From Flavisolibacter longurius (GTDB lineage: Bacteria; Bacteroidota; Bacteroidia; Chitinophagales; Chitinophagaceae), in the NCBI GenBank assembly GCA_014163555.1, contig JACJGO010000012.1, positions 1 through 64,000 of the forward strand: DNA of 64,000 bases, written 5' to 3'. The position numbers were made by a program, and so were the translations under genes. This document shows positions 34,225-44,600 of the stretch, in pieces; within the stretch, counting starts at the first letter, position 1; each line of letters opens with the position of its first letter. Below the pieces are notes generated by a model. It did not search any database. It had not been told where the DNA came from and was given only the letters and a program-made list of their open reading frames with translations.

Positions 34225-35817
34225 TTATTCATAGATTACCCGTTTCAGGTAAAACCATTGTTCATCCACAACCGGGGTTGTATCCGAAGTCAATTTTACC
34301 GGTGTATTACCCAGTTCCATTCGCTGTGTGCCGGAAGAAAGGTGAACGTCCACCGGCAAAGTTCCATCATAGTTCAGCAGGCGGATTGTGTAGGTTTTTT
34401 CCGCTGTTTGCCTGACTTCAATCTCCAACTTTTGGGTGGTATAGAGATAAAAATGGAACAGCGGTTTTAAGTCTTTTCCACTGGCGGCGCTGAACAATTT
34501 CTCCACGTCGGCTGTGGTAACCATATTGTGATAGGTGTATTGCGGATCGGTAGCCAGCTTTTTCAGCGTAGGAAAAAAGATGTCATCGCCAATTACAAAA
34601 CGCAGGGTGTGCATGAAAAAAGCGCCTTTCCCATAAATATCTCCCTGGTAGGTACTGTCCGTATCCACTTCTTCACCCCGAACCACCGGAAATTTATTTT
34701 GGGTATTCATGCCCGTAATTTTCATGCGTTGCAGGTAGGCTTCCTCGCCGGCCAGTTCCCGGGTGGCCATCGCATCACCAAAGGTGCAGATACCTTCCTG
34801 TATCCACATGTGCGCCCAGTCTTTGTTCGTAACCTTGTTGGCCCACCACTCGTGTCCAAATTCGTGGTGCAGCAGCCAGTCGAAATCCTTGCCGCCGATC
34901 TTTTGATAACGATACTGGTTACCGTAAGCAATATTGGTTTGATGCTCCATGCCCAGGTGCGGTGTTTCGGACATTCCCATACGCTCTTTTGCCCAGGGAA
35001 ACTCACCAAAATATTTTTCCAGGATGCGGGCCGATTGTTCATAGAGGTCCAGCAGCCTTTCCGCCTTGTCCTTGTTTTCCTGCAACACATAATAATCCAT
35101 CGGCACTTTATTGCCATCAACGGTGGTATAGGTGCGTTTGGCCACGGCATAATCGGCCGCATTAAACACTAGACAATAATTAGAAATTGGATACTGCGTT
35201 TTCCAGTGATAAGTGGATTTGTTGCCTTTTGTGCTTGTTTTCTGCAGCAACCCTGGCCCGGTGGCTACTAGGCCTTTCGGAACGGTAATGATCATATCGG
35301 CGCCTTCATCCGGTTCGTCGGAAGGATGGTCCTTGCAAGGGAAATAAACCTTACCGCCTTCCATCTGGCAGGAAACGGAAATCCATGGTTTGCCCATAGC
35401 GTCTTTTTCCCATTGAAAGCCGCCCACCCAAGGTGGACGTTGGGCAATGCCCGGTGTGCCGCCGTAGGCAATCTTCACCACATGGCCTTTCGCCGGCAGC
35501 GCAGCAGGAAGGTTGATTCGAATGAGATCATCCTCTCCGTGAGAAAACGATTGTGCCTTGCCGTTAACCCACACCTGGGTGATGGTGAGGCGGTGCCACA
35601 GATCAAACAGCAGGCGGTTGGAGGGTTGTTGCAGGTTCAGCCGGATCTCCGTGTAGCCGTTGATGGTCTTTGCCTCGGGATCCACATTCAGGGCAATGGT
35701 ATAGTGCCGGATGTCCATGTTTGCCTGTTCGGGTTTCAGCACGCCGCCGGAGCGAAGGTTCTGTGCCGAACTGAAAAATGAAATGCACAAGGCTGAAAGG
35801 AGGAGGAGTGGTCTCAT
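34225..35817 (-). CDS. M1-family zinc metallopeptidase
   Basis: This 530-aa secreted aminopeptidase has a signal peptide (ISFFSSAQ) and a beta-sandwich N-terminal domain (MDIRHYTIALNVDPEAKTINGYTEI). The substrate-binding loop GMEHQTNIAYG replaces the usual GAMEN. The zinc site HEFGHEWW lies near residue 319, with the third ligand Glu in MWIQEG 18 residues on. It ends shortly after the catalytic and short C-terminal domain, so it is compact compared with the 600-900-aa members. The gene is followed on the same strand by the symporter gene. Confidence 0.92.
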   Translation of the reverse strand: MRPLLLLSALCISFFSSAQNLRSGGVLKPEQANMDIRHYTIALNVDPEAKTINGYTEIRLNLQQPSNRLLFDLWHRLTITQVWVNGKAQSFSHGEDDLIRINLPAALPAKGHVVKIAYGGTPGIAQRPPWVGGFQWEKDAMGKPWISVSCQMEGGKVYFPCKDHPSDEPDEGADMIITVPKGLVATGPGLLQKTSTKGNKSTYHWKTQYPISNYCLVFNAADYAVAKRTYTTVDGNKVPMDYYVLQENKDKAERLLDLYEQSARILEKYFGEFPWAKERMGMSETPHLGMEHQTNIAYGNQYRYQKIGGKDFDWLLHHEFGHEWWANKVTNKDWAHMWIQEGICTFGDAMATRELAGEEAYLQRMKITGMNTQNKFPVVRGEEVDTDSTYQGDIYGKGAFFMHTLRFVIGDDIFFPTLKKLATDPQYTYHNMVTTADVEKLFSAASGKDLKPLFHFYLYTTQKLEIEVRQTAEKTYTIRLLNYDGTLPVDVHLSSGTQRMELGNTPVKLTSDTTPVVDEQWFYLKRVIYE

Positions 35818-35910
35818 GTGTTTACAATAACGTTGGTAAATGCAAGTGAAAGATAATAAGAAAGAAGACGGCTGTTGTTTTTGAAATCAGGGATAGGTGC
35901 AGGCTGGCAC

Positions 35911-36657
35911 TTAGGGCAGTTTTGCTTTCAGCGTTACCAGCACAGGCCTGTGGTCCGAAGCCTGCGGTTCGTCCATTACTTCCGCATGGCTGACGGTCAT
36001 TTTGCTGTTACGGGACAGAATATAATCAATGCATTTATCCGGAAGCGGCGCCGGAAAGGTAGGCGCTTCACCACTCAGCAACTGCCAGTCTTTTTTCAGT
36101 TGGATTAAAAAAGAGGAAGTGGGTTCGGCATTCAGGTCACCCAAAAGAAAAACCGGTTTCTGAAATTGATCAGCTTCTCGATTGATGATGGCGATGGATG
36201 TCATACGGTCTTCTTCGGTCAGCGAAAGATGGGTGTTGAAAACAACGAATTCGTTGAACTCGGCTACCAGCAGCACCCGTTGTTCTTCCCGTCCGGGAAG
36301 GGAAACCGTATAATGTTGCAGCGGTTTTTCCTTTGACAGGATGCCCACGCCATACTTGCCACCGCCGTATGGAATAGCGGGACCATAAACCGCATGCATA
36401 CCCGTTTTTTGCGCCAGCACAGAAAGCACCTCTACACCCTGGCTGCGGGCCGTGCTGCTGTCCAGCTCCTGCAGCGCCACCACCTGGGCCGCTGCTTTTT
36501 GTATAACAGCTGCGGTGCGGTCGTAATCGGTCCGGTTGTCCATGCCTTTGCCGTTTCGTACATTATAGCTTACTAACCGCAGATCCGCTTCTTGCGCATC
36601 TGTGGACAGTGCAGTGCTCAGCCATAGCAAAACAAAAACGAAGGATTTGAACAGCAT
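35911..36657 (-). CDS. Secreted endonuclease/exonuclease/phosphatase-fold protein
   Basis: This 248-aa protein has a signal peptide (LLWLSTALSTDAQ) and the EEP catalytic set: RLVSYNVRNG (Asn), VVALQELDSS (metal-binding Glu), FNTHLS, FLLGDLNAEPTS (Asp/Asn) and ASDHRPVLV (Asp-His). It is a Mg-dependent phosphodiesterase or phosphatase acting outside the cytoplasm; DNA, phospholipid or phosphate-ester substrates are all possible. The ATG at 36657 starts directly at the signal peptide; the frame is open to 36768. It diverges from the M3 peptidase gene. Confidence 0.88.
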   Translation of the reverse strand: MLFKSFVFVLLWLSTALSTDAQEADLRLVSYNVRNGKGMDNRTDYDRTAAVIQKAAAQVVALQELDSSTARSQGVEVLSVLAQKTGMHAVYGPAIPYGGGKYGVGILSKEKPLQHYTVSLPGREEQRVLLVAEFNEFVVFNTHLSLTEEDRMTSIAIINREADQFQKPVFLLGDLNAEPTSSFLIQLKKDWQLLSGEAPTFPAPLPDKCIDYILSRNSKMTVSHAEVMDEPQASDHRPVLVTLKAKLP

Positions 36658-36836
36658 AGCTGGTACCGTTGTAAAATGATGATTTGTTCCCGCAGCAAAA
36701 TACAGCTTTCCGGTAGTTGGTAAGTTTTCGCTATTGGTTGGGACTAGATGCCTGTGCTGTCGTGCCACCTTTTCGGGCCTCTGCCCGTCTTTCCAAAAGA
36801 TATCCCGTTTTATCTTTCAATTGTAAAAACTATTGT

Positions 36837-38963
36837 ATGAAGAAACGCCTGACCACAGGAATTCTTAGTTTATCCATTATGATGACAACATTGGCACAAA
36901 CTGGAGCCGGTACAAACAATCCGCTCCTGCAAAAATGGGACGGGCCCTATGGCGGCGTTCCGCCTTTTGACAACGTACAAATTGCGCATTTTAAACCGGC
37001 GATGGAAGCCGCCATGGCTTCGCAACTGGCAGAAGTGGAAAAGATTGCCAGCAATCCACAGGCTCCTACGTTTGAAAATACGCTGGTCGCCCTGGAAAAG
37101 GCAGGCAAAACCTTCAACCGTGTGCAAACGGTGTACGGGATCTGGAGCTCCACAATGAACAGCAAGGATTTTCACGCTGTGGAAAAAGAGATGGCGCCAA
37201 AGCTGGCCGCCCACCAGGACAGGATAACTCAAAATGCACCGCTTTTTAAACGCATAGAAGCCGTGTACAATTCTCCTGATAAAGGAAAGCTCACCCCGGA
37301 GCAACAACGACTTGCCTGGCTTTATTACACCAATTTCGTACGGGCTGGCGCAAGGCTCAATGAACAGCAAAAGGTTCGCCTGTCGCAGATCAACCAAAGC
37401 CTGGCAGGGCTCTTTACACGATTCAGCCAGAACGTGTTGGCCGATGAAACCACTGAATTCCTGCACCTGAAAAACGAAGCCGAACTGGCCGGCCTTCCCC
37501 AAAGCCAACGCGATGCAGCAGCAGCAGCTGCAAAGGCAAAAGGTGTGGAGGGATGGGTGATCACGAACACCCGTTCATCCGTTGATCCCTTTCTGACGTA
37601 CAGCAATAACCGAAATTTACGGGAGAAGGCCTGGCGCATGTTTGTCAACCGCGGCGATGGCGGCGGGGCTACCGATAACAATCAAATCATCAGCGATATC
37701 CTGCAATTACGGGCCGAACGGGCAACGTTGCTGGGCTATGAAACCCATGCACATTGGCGCCTGGAAAATGCTATGGCCAAAACCCCGCAGCGGGCCATGG
37801 AACTGATGGAAGCCGTTTGGAAGCCGGCCGTATCGAGAGTGCAGGAAGAAGTAGCCGATATGCAGGCCCTGGCGGACAAGCAAGGCGCCGGCATGGCCAT
37901 CGAACCCTGGGATTATAAATTTTATTCTGAAAAAGTGCGTAAGGCAAAGTATGACCTGGACGAAACCGAAGTCAAACAATACCTGCAACTCGACAAGCTT
38001 CGCGAAGGCATGTTCTGGGTGGCCGGAGAACTGTTCAATTTCAATTTTACGCCAGTGACGAATGTGCCGGTTTATCACCCCGATGTAAAGGTGTGGGAGG
38101 TGAAAGACAAAACATCCGGGAAACACATCGGCCTTTGGTATTTCGATCCTTATGCCCGTACGGGCAAACGCTCCGGCGCCTGGATGAATGCCTATCGCCG
38201 GCAGGAAAAAGCCGATGGCAACGTGACCACTATTGTATCCAACAATTCCAATTTTGTGAAAGGAGCCGAGGGAGAACCAGTGCTGATTTCCTGGGACGAT
38301 GCCTCCACGCTGTTTCATGAATTTGGCCATGCCCTGCACGGGCTTTCTTCCAACGTAACCTACCCTTCGCTTTCGGGTACGGCCGTAGCAAGGGACTACG
38401 TAGAATTTCCTTCGCAACTGCTGGAGCACTGGCTCAGCACACCCGAAGTGCTGCAGCGTTTTGCCCTGCACTACAAAACCGGCGAACCGATTCCAAAAGC
38501 ATTGGTACAGCGCATTGAAAATGGCAGCACGTTTAACCAGGGGTTTGCTACGGTAGAATACCTGGCCAGTGCCTTGGTGGACATGAAGCTTCACCTGGCC
38601 GGATCACAAAAGATCGACGCCGATGCATTTGAACGCGAAACCTTGACGGCGCTGGGCATGCCAAAGGAGATTGTGATGCGTCACCGTACGCCGCAGTTCC
38701 TGCACGTCTTTGGCAGTGATGGTTATTCGGCCGGGTACTACAGCTACCTCTGGTCGGATGTGCTGACAGCGGATGCCTATGGAGCCTTTACCGAAGGCGG
38801 TGGACCGTACAGCAAAGCAGTGGCTGAGCGCCTGCGCAAAAATATCTTCTCAGTAGGCAACACCATCGATCCAGCAGAAGGCTACAAGCAGTTCAGGGGC
38901 AGAGAAGCTGCCATTCATGCCCTGATGAAAAAACGTGGCTTTTTGCAGGAAGGGGGGAAGTAA
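36837..38963 (+). CDS. dcp: M3-family peptidyl-dipeptidase (Dcp-like)
   Basis: This 708-aa zinc peptidase resembles peptidyl-dipeptidase Dcp, which removes dipeptides from C-termini. An N-terminal signal peptide (ending TLAQT) suggests periplasmic or secreted location. The opening NPLLQKWDGPYGGVPPFDN is typical of the bacterial M3A group. The zinc motif is FHEFGHALHGL with His494, Glu495 and His498; the third Glu lies about 25 residues on (YVEFPSQLLEHW). YDLDETEVKQYLQLDKLREGMF was checked only in part (ETEVKQYLQLDKLREGMF) and also fits. The ATG at 36837 is the start; the longer frame reads back into the divergent promoter. Confidence 0.93.
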   Translation: MKKRLTTGILSLSIMMTTLAQTGAGTNNPLLQKWDGPYGGVPPFDNVQIAHFKPAMEAAMASQLAEVEKIASNPQAPTFENTLVALEKAGKTFNRVQTVYGIWSSTMNSKDFHAVEKEMAPKLAAHQDRITQNAPLFKRIEAVYNSPDKGKLTPEQQRLAWLYYTNFVRAGARLNEQQKVRLSQINQSLAGLFTRFSQNVLADETTEFLHLKNEAELAGLPQSQRDAAAAAAKAKGVEGWVITNTRSSVDPFLTYSNNRNLREKAWRMFVNRGDGGGATDNNQIISDILQLRAERATLLGYETHAHWRLENAMAKTPQRAMELMEAVWKPAVSRVQEEVADMQALADKQGAGMAIEPWDYKFYSEKVRKAKYDLDETEVKQYLQLDKLREGMFWVAGELFNFNFTPVTNVPVYHPDVKVWEVKDKTSGKHIGLWYFDPYARTGKRSGAWMNAYRRQEKADGNVTTIVSNNSNFVKGAEGEPVLISWDDASTLFHEFGHALHGLSSNVTYPSLSGTAVARDYVEFPSQLLEHWLSTPEVLQRFALHYKTGEPIPKALVQRIENGSTFNQGFATVEYLASALVDMKLHLAGSQKIDADAFERETLTALGMPKEIVMRHRTPQFLHVFGSDGYSAGYYSYLWSDVLTADAYGAFTEGGGPYSKAVAERLRKNIFSVGNTIDPAEGYKQFRGREAAIHALMKKRGFLQEGGK

Positions 38964-38989
38964 GTTTAGGTTGAGATTAAGGTTAAGGA

Positions 38990-39061
38990 GTTATTTGGTT
39001 ATTGGGTTATTGAGTACTTGGGTTGATAGGTGAATAGGTTGATAAGTTGATGGTTGATAGC
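38990..39061. repeat. Period-8 degenerate repeat tract
   Basis: About nine 8-nt units (TTATTTGG, TTATTGGG, TTATTGAG, TACTTGGG, TTGATAGG, TGAATAGG, TTGATAAG, then two 7-nt units) lie 27 bp after the M3 peptidase stop. They are non-coding in all frames of interest. Confidence 0.65.
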
Positions 39062-39140
39062 AGATGGGATTGTAGGGACATGCTCCTAGCATGTCCTCTT
39101 GAGTGAAATACCATAACTTCAAATTGAAATTTGCCTCCAT

Positions 39141-39168
39141 AAAAAGGCCGGTACTTGCCGGCCTTTTT
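39141..39168. terminator. Bidirectional rho-independent terminator
   Basis: A perfect 11-bp stem AAAAAGGCCGG/CCGGCCTTTTT with a TACTTG loop lies between the convergent M3 peptidase and response-regulator genes. Confidence 0.88.
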
Positions 39169-39232
39169 CGTTTGCATAAAAACGTTAGTGCAATCCTTTT
39201 TTGTCACAGATTGCTTTTCGAGGCATAGCCAA

Positions 39233-39275
39233 CAGCTAGTAGTTAGTACCCAAAAACTCACTGCTCACTGCTTCT
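39233..39275. repeat. Short period-7 repeat with a partly inverted partner
   Basis: GCTAGTA/GTTAGTA on the left and two CTCACTG units on the right lie directly before the stop of the response-regulator gene. The two arms are only loosely complementary. Confidence 0.4.
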
Positions 39276-39276
39276 C

Positions 39277-40029
39277 TTACCCTTCCGCCACATTAAAAAT
39301 ATACCCTGCACCATACACATTGCTGATGCTTACCACCGACGATGCCGCCAGAATCTTTCGCAATCTTGATATAAACACATCGAGGCTGCGGCCGAGGAAA
39401 TAATCATTCTCGCCCCACAGCGCTACCAGGATCTCTTCTTTTTTAATGCGCCGGTTTTTATTGTTGGCAAAAAACTCCAGCAGTTCCGATTCCCGTAGGG
39501 TAAGCGTTGTTGTTTTGCCATCAGGGAGGGTCAGCGTCAGGCGTTCCTTGTTATAAACAATGTCGCCAATGGCCTGGCCGGAAGGCACCTGGGGTTCGGG
39601 TGAATAGCCGTTGCTTCGTTTGATGATGTTGCGGATGCGCAGCACCAGTTCATCAATGTCAAACGGTTTGGTGATATAATCGGAAGCACCAATATCCAGC
39701 CCCAGCAAGCGATCCTGTTTTTCGGTTCTTGCTGTCAGGAAAACAAAAGGCGTGGAGGGAGCGATACGGCTGACTTCTTTCGCCAGTTCAAAACCGCTTT
39801 TGTTGGGCATCTGGACATCCAGCAGGCAAAGCGAAAACATTTTGGGATTGCTCCTGAATGCCTCCAGCGCATCTTCTGAATCGACATACCAGTCGATGAC
39901 AAAACCTTTCATTTCCAGGTATTGTTTGGTCAGGTTTCCTAGGTCATAGCTGTCTTCGGCAAACAGTATTTTTTTTATTTCCGTAGTTATTACGCCACCA
40001 TTGGCCAGTGTATTGTTCAACGTTGCCAT
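39277..40029 (-). CDS. OmpR-family response regulator
   Basis: This 250-aa protein has an N-terminal receiver domain (KKILFAEDSYDLGNLTKQYL; phospho-acceptor Asp in FSLCLLDVQMPNKSGFEL; Lys in DYITKPFDIDELVLR). A C-terminal winged-helix DNA-binding domain follows (LTLRESELLEFFANNKNR, VFISRLRKILAASSVVSISNV). It lies 5 bp downstream of the histidine kinase gene on the same strand, so the pair forms an operon. Because this operon diverges from susC, the regulator is the best candidate for controlling the polysaccharide locus. Confidence 0.93.
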   Translation of the reverse strand: MATLNNTLANGGVITTEIKKILFAEDSYDLGNLTKQYLEMKGFVIDWYVDSEDALEAFRSNPKMFSLCLLDVQMPNKSGFELAKEVSRIAPSTPFVFLTARTEKQDRLLGLDIGASDYITKPFDIDELVLRIRNIIKRSNGYSPEPQVPSGQAIGDIVYNKERLTLTLPDGKTTTLTLRESELLEFFANNKNRRIKKEEILVALWGENDYFLGRSLDVFISRLRKILAASSVVSISNVYGAGYIFNVAEG

Positions 40030-40034
40030 TGATT

Positions 40035-41486
40035 TCAGTTTTGTTGCTCTGAATAAAGGGGCATATAGATCAGAAATTCTGTCCCGACACCCACTTTTGT
40101 TTTGACCTCGTATTTCCAGCGGTGTCCTTCCAGACTTTGCCGCACAAAATACATTCCCAGTCCAAGTCCCGGTTCATTGCTGCGGGTAAGAGAAGGGTCA
40201 CGGTAAAAGCGGGTGAACATATGCTTTTTTACTTTTTCGCTCATGCCGTCGCCGTTGTCGCGGATGGAAAGCGTCAACATATTTTCGGTTGGGTTAAACG
40301 ATGTAATATGAATCTCCCGCTTCGGCTTGTGATTATACTTCACGGCATTGTCGAGGAGGTTGGTAACGATGGTTGTAAAATGGGCTTTGTCGAGCAAAAC
40401 GGTATCCGCCACGGCATGGTTTGTAAACGTGATGGTGGTCTTTTTCCCCTGCAGGTTTACCCCGTAGTCCTGCAGTAATTCATCCAGCAGGCTGTTCACG
40501 CTGTAGGTGCAGGTGGTAAGGGCAAGTCCCTGGTCGGTGCTGGCACCGGCAACCTGTTTTGTCAGGATATCCAGCCGTTCGCTCTGCCGGCGGATTACAC
40601 CGGTAAGAAACGATAATTTCTCGCTGCCTAATCCCATGTTCTCATTCTCGATGGTTTTATTGGCAATGATGATGGCACTCAACGGTGTTTGAAATTCATG
40701 CGTGATGGTGTTGATAAAATCTGATTTGGCTTCAGCAATCTTTTTCTGCTTTTGCCAGTTTATCAGCGTGGCCAACAATATAGCCAGCACGGCAAGGATG
40801 GAAAATAAGGATACCAGGATCGTTGGCAGCATGCTTAGGATGATCTGTTGCAACCGGTGTGGCGTGTCGGTGTAAAGGGCAAAGCTGATGCGGTAGCTGC
40901 GTTCCAGCGGAGAGCTTACAATAAAACCCGATGTCTGGTTATCGGCCGTTGGGTTTTTCAGGTTCCCCCCGATACGGGCACCTACGTTTTCCACAAAAGG
41001 CACCGAAGTAAACCGTGGCTTTTCGCTGGCGGTGAAAAAGGGGATATAGCGGTTAGCATCAAACGCAAGATCCATCTGCCTTATGGCAATAGCATACTTC
41101 AGGTCGGTTTGAATGTTGTTTCTTTTTTTAATAACGGTCAGGAGCGAGTCCATTGTATTGCCCTGGTGCAGGGCCTCGAAAATGCTGTCGTAAACCCGAA
41201 CGGCATATTGCCGGTAAAGCTCCGGCCGGGTTTGTGCCATCTTCTCCAGAGTATCAATGTGCCGGTAGATAAAGCTGTCGATGATCCTGCTGCCACCCGG
41301 AAAAAGTTTGTCGTTGGTAATGCTTTTTTCATAGTCGGCCTGAATGGTTTTTTTCTCATCGAGATTATAATTCCGGCTTTCAACATTGTACATGTTGCGA
41401 ATGTGCAGGAGCTGTGTAACGCACAACACAACAAAACTCACACCGGCGATGATTTTATAAATCAGGGTGCGATCCATTTTCTTCAT
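40035..41486 (-). CDS. Sensor histidine kinase
   Basis: This 483-aa kinase has two transmembrane helices (about residues 8-26 and 218-240) bracketing a periplasmic sensor domain of about 190 residues with no recognised fold. The HisKA phospho-acceptor is in DFINTITHEFQTPLSAI, the N-box near NLLDNAVKYNHKP, and the ATP-lid glycines in IRDNGDGMSEKV and EPGLGLGMYFVRQ. There is no HAMP domain. It resembles the RprX-like group of Bacteroidota kinases. The ATG at 41486 is preferred over the TTG at 41495 and the ATG at 41477. The divergent susC start is 170 bp away. Confidence 0.9.
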   Translation of the reverse strand: MKKMDRTLIYKIIAGVSFVVLCVTQLLHIRNMYNVESRNYNLDEKKTIQADYEKSITNDKLFPGGSRIIDSFIYRHIDTLEKMAQTRPELYRQYAVRVYDSIFEALHQGNTMDSLLTVIKKRNNIQTDLKYAIAIRQMDLAFDANRYIPFFTASEKPRFTSVPFVENVGARIGGNLKNPTADNQTSGFIVSSPLERSYRISFALYTDTPHRLQQIILSMLPTILVSLFSILAVLAILLATLINWQKQKKIAEAKSDFINTITHEFQTPLSAIIIANKTIENENMGLGSEKLSFLTGVIRRQSERLDILTKQVAGASTDQGLALTTCTYSVNSLLDELLQDYGVNLQGKKTTITFTNHAVADTVLLDKAHFTTIVTNLLDNAVKYNHKPKREIHITSFNPTENMLTLSIRDNGDGMSEKVKKHMFTRFYRDPSLTRSNEPGLGLGMYFVRQSLEGHRWKYEVKTKVGVGTEFLIYMPLYSEQQN

Positions 41487-41655
41487 TGAAAGCAATTATC
41501 CCATAAACCTATTCATTTTTCCCAATCAGCATACGTCCAAAGGGCCAAAAAAGCCCCGTTATATTTTCATTAACATTCCGTTTTGGGTTCATTGACAAAG
41601 AGTGAAAAAAATGTTAACTAATCTTATTCCCTCAAATTAAACTAACAATTTACTT

Positions 41656-44600
41656 ATGAATGTGACTGCTCTTTTGAAGGCTCGCCTTCTTCTTGTGCTT
41701 TGTAGTAGTACTTTCCTATTGTTTTTCTCTCTGCCGGCGCAGGCGGCTGGCAATCCTGATGGGAAACCTTCTTCAAACGCAAAAACGTACAAAGCCGATG
41801 TACGCATTTCCGGTACGGTTCGCGACCGTTTGGGTGTGCCTATACAAGGCCTGACCGTGCAAGTGGCCGGTAACCCTGCACTGTCCACTACAACAGATTC
41901 GGCCGGTAAATTCTCCATTACAATTCCCGAAAATTCCAGCCTGCTTTTTACAGCGGTTGGTTACAAGCCACAGACCATCGGCGTCAACTCCCTGAACATG
42001 GACGTTGTGATGGATGCCGCGGAAGGTAACATGCAGGAGGTGGTTGTAGTGGGTTTTGGTAAAGCCAAAAAAATCAGCATAGTGGGGGCGCAAGCCAGTG
42101 TAGAGGTGGAAGAGCTGAAACAGCCGGTGGCTAACTTAAGTGCCACGCTTTCCGGCCGTATTGCTGGTGTCATTGGTGTGCAACGGTCGGGTTTGCCGGG
42201 TGAAAACGCTGCCGACCTTTGGATTCGCGGTATCTCTACGTTTGGCAACAACCCTTCCGGTCCGTTGATCGTGATCGATGGGGTACAAAACCGCGGGCTG
42301 AACTCATTTGACCCGGAGGATATAGCTTCCTTTACCATTCTGAAAGACGCTAACGCTTTGGCGGTATATGGTGTGGCCGGTGCCAATGGTGTGATCCTGA
42401 TCACCACCAAACGCGGCCGCCTTGGTAAGCCATCCATCCTGCTGAATTATAACCAGGGTATAACGGCATTCACCAAATTGCCTCAACTGACAGACGGACC
42501 TACTTATATGCGCCTTCGCAACGAAGCGCAAATTGCTTCCGGCCTGGCGCCTGAGTATTCGGATGCAGCCATTGATGCTACCGTGAAAGGCGACCAGCCT
42601 TACCTCTATCCAAACGTAAACTGGATGAAGGAAATCTTCAACGATTACGGAACAAACCGCCGCGCCAACTTTAGCGTTCGCGGTGGTGCCGAAGCGGCCC
42701 GGTACTACGTGTCGTTTGCTTATTACGATGAAACAAGCCTGCTGAAAACTGATGGCTTGCAGACCTATAACAGCGATACCCGGTTCCGGCGGTTGAATGT
42801 AACCACCAACCTGGATATGGACTGGACCAGAACCACCAAGGTAGAACTGGGTATACAGGGAAATATCTCGAAGCTGAATCTTCCGGCCATCAATGGCGAT
42901 GCGAATATCAACCCGCAGGAAATCTTCCGTCAGGTGATGCAGACCACACCTATCCTGTATCCGCTCATGTATCCCGGCAACCTGGTACCTGGTATAAACG
43001 TAGCCAATGCCCAGAAGAGTCCTTACGAAATGCTCACCCAGATGGGGTTTGTCAATACGTTCAACAACCAGTTGTACACCAACCTCCGGGTGACGCAGGA
43101 TTTGGGAATGCTTACCAAAGGGCTCTCGGTTTACGGCCTGTATTCCTATGACATTTTTAACGTGCAGCGCATTATCCGCAGCCGTCAGCGCAATACATGG
43201 CGGATTGATCCTTCCAATCCTTACAATGCCGATGGCACCGTTAACCTGTTACCCGTTATTACCAGTGGTACCGAGAACCTGGGTTATGGCAACGCCAACG
43301 GCGGCAACCGCCAGAACTATTTTGAAGCGGCTATTAACTACAACCGCCGTTTTGGTAACGACCACAGTGTGACTGGTTTGTTATTGTATAATCAACGCGA
43401 AAACATCAATGCTTCTGCCGGTGATGTTATTGCTTCACTGCCTTCCCGTCTGCAGGGCTATGTAGGCCGTTTGACCTACGGTTACAAAGAGAAGTATTTT
43501 GTGGAAGGCAACTTCGGTTACAACGGTTCAGAAAACTTCGCCCCCGAAAGACGCTACGGCTTTTTCCCTTCAATAGGGGTTGGCTGGGTTGTATCCAGCG
43601 AACGTTTCTTTGACCCGCTTTTAAATGTTGTTCAGTTCCTGAAGCTCCGTTACTCCAACGGTAATGTGGGTTCGGCCAGTGGTGGCCGCCGCTTCGGCTT
43701 CCTGACCGTGGTAGCCGACAATGCCGCCGGCTTTACCTTTGGTAACAACAACGCAAACGATGTTAACAGAGGATTCGGCGGCGTTCGGGTTACCGATTAT
43801 GGTTATCCGATTGGCTGGTCCACTTCACACAAACAAAACCTGGGTATCGAGTTCAAAACATTCAGATCCCGCCTGTCAGTTATTGTAGACTTTTTCAAAG
43901 AGCATCGTACAGACGTACTGATCCAACGCGGAAGCCTTCCTGCTTTCGTTGGTCTCAACAACGTACCGTTTGCCAGTGTGGGTGTGATTGACAACGCCGG
44001 TGTAGATGGTTCTATTGAAGGCGGCGGTTTTAAACTGGGTGCCTTTACGCTTGATCTGCGGGCTACGTTTACCTATAACCGTGACAAGCTGATTGAAAAC
44101 GATGCACCGGTGCAGCCGCACCCTTACCTGGAGCGCAGAGGGTTTAACGTATTGTCGAATTACGGGTATGTAGCAGAAGGCCTGTTCCAATCGCAAAGAG
44201 AGATTGACAACCATGCCGACCAGACACCGCTGGGCGGTCGTCCAAGACCCGGTGATATCAAGTACAAAGACCTGAACGCCGATGGTTTGATCAACAACCT
44301 TGACATCCGTCGCATTGGTAATGGCGACGTTCCCAACCTGGTTTGGGGTGGCGGGTTTAACCTTAGTTACAAATCCTTCTACTTCGGCGCCTTCTTCCAG
44401 GGAATCAATGGTGCCCACCGCCAGTTGGGTGGCGACGGTATCATTCCGTTTAACAACAGCACCGGTGCAGAGCGTAGCAACCTGTTTGCCGTTGCACAGG
44501 ATCGCTGGACAGAAGAGAACCCAAATCCCAATGCGTTTTATCCCCGCTTAGCCTACGGCAACGGACCGAACAAAAACAATTCGGTTGCCAGTTCCTGGTG

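Noticed and set aside
38990-39061. Repeat tract considered as a CRISPR array
   Set aside because: Units are 8 nt, degenerate and without spacers; no cas genes are present.
41589-41640. TTGAC...TAATCTTA before susC as a promoter
   Set aside because: The match to the TAnnTTTG box is poor and spacing is uncertain.
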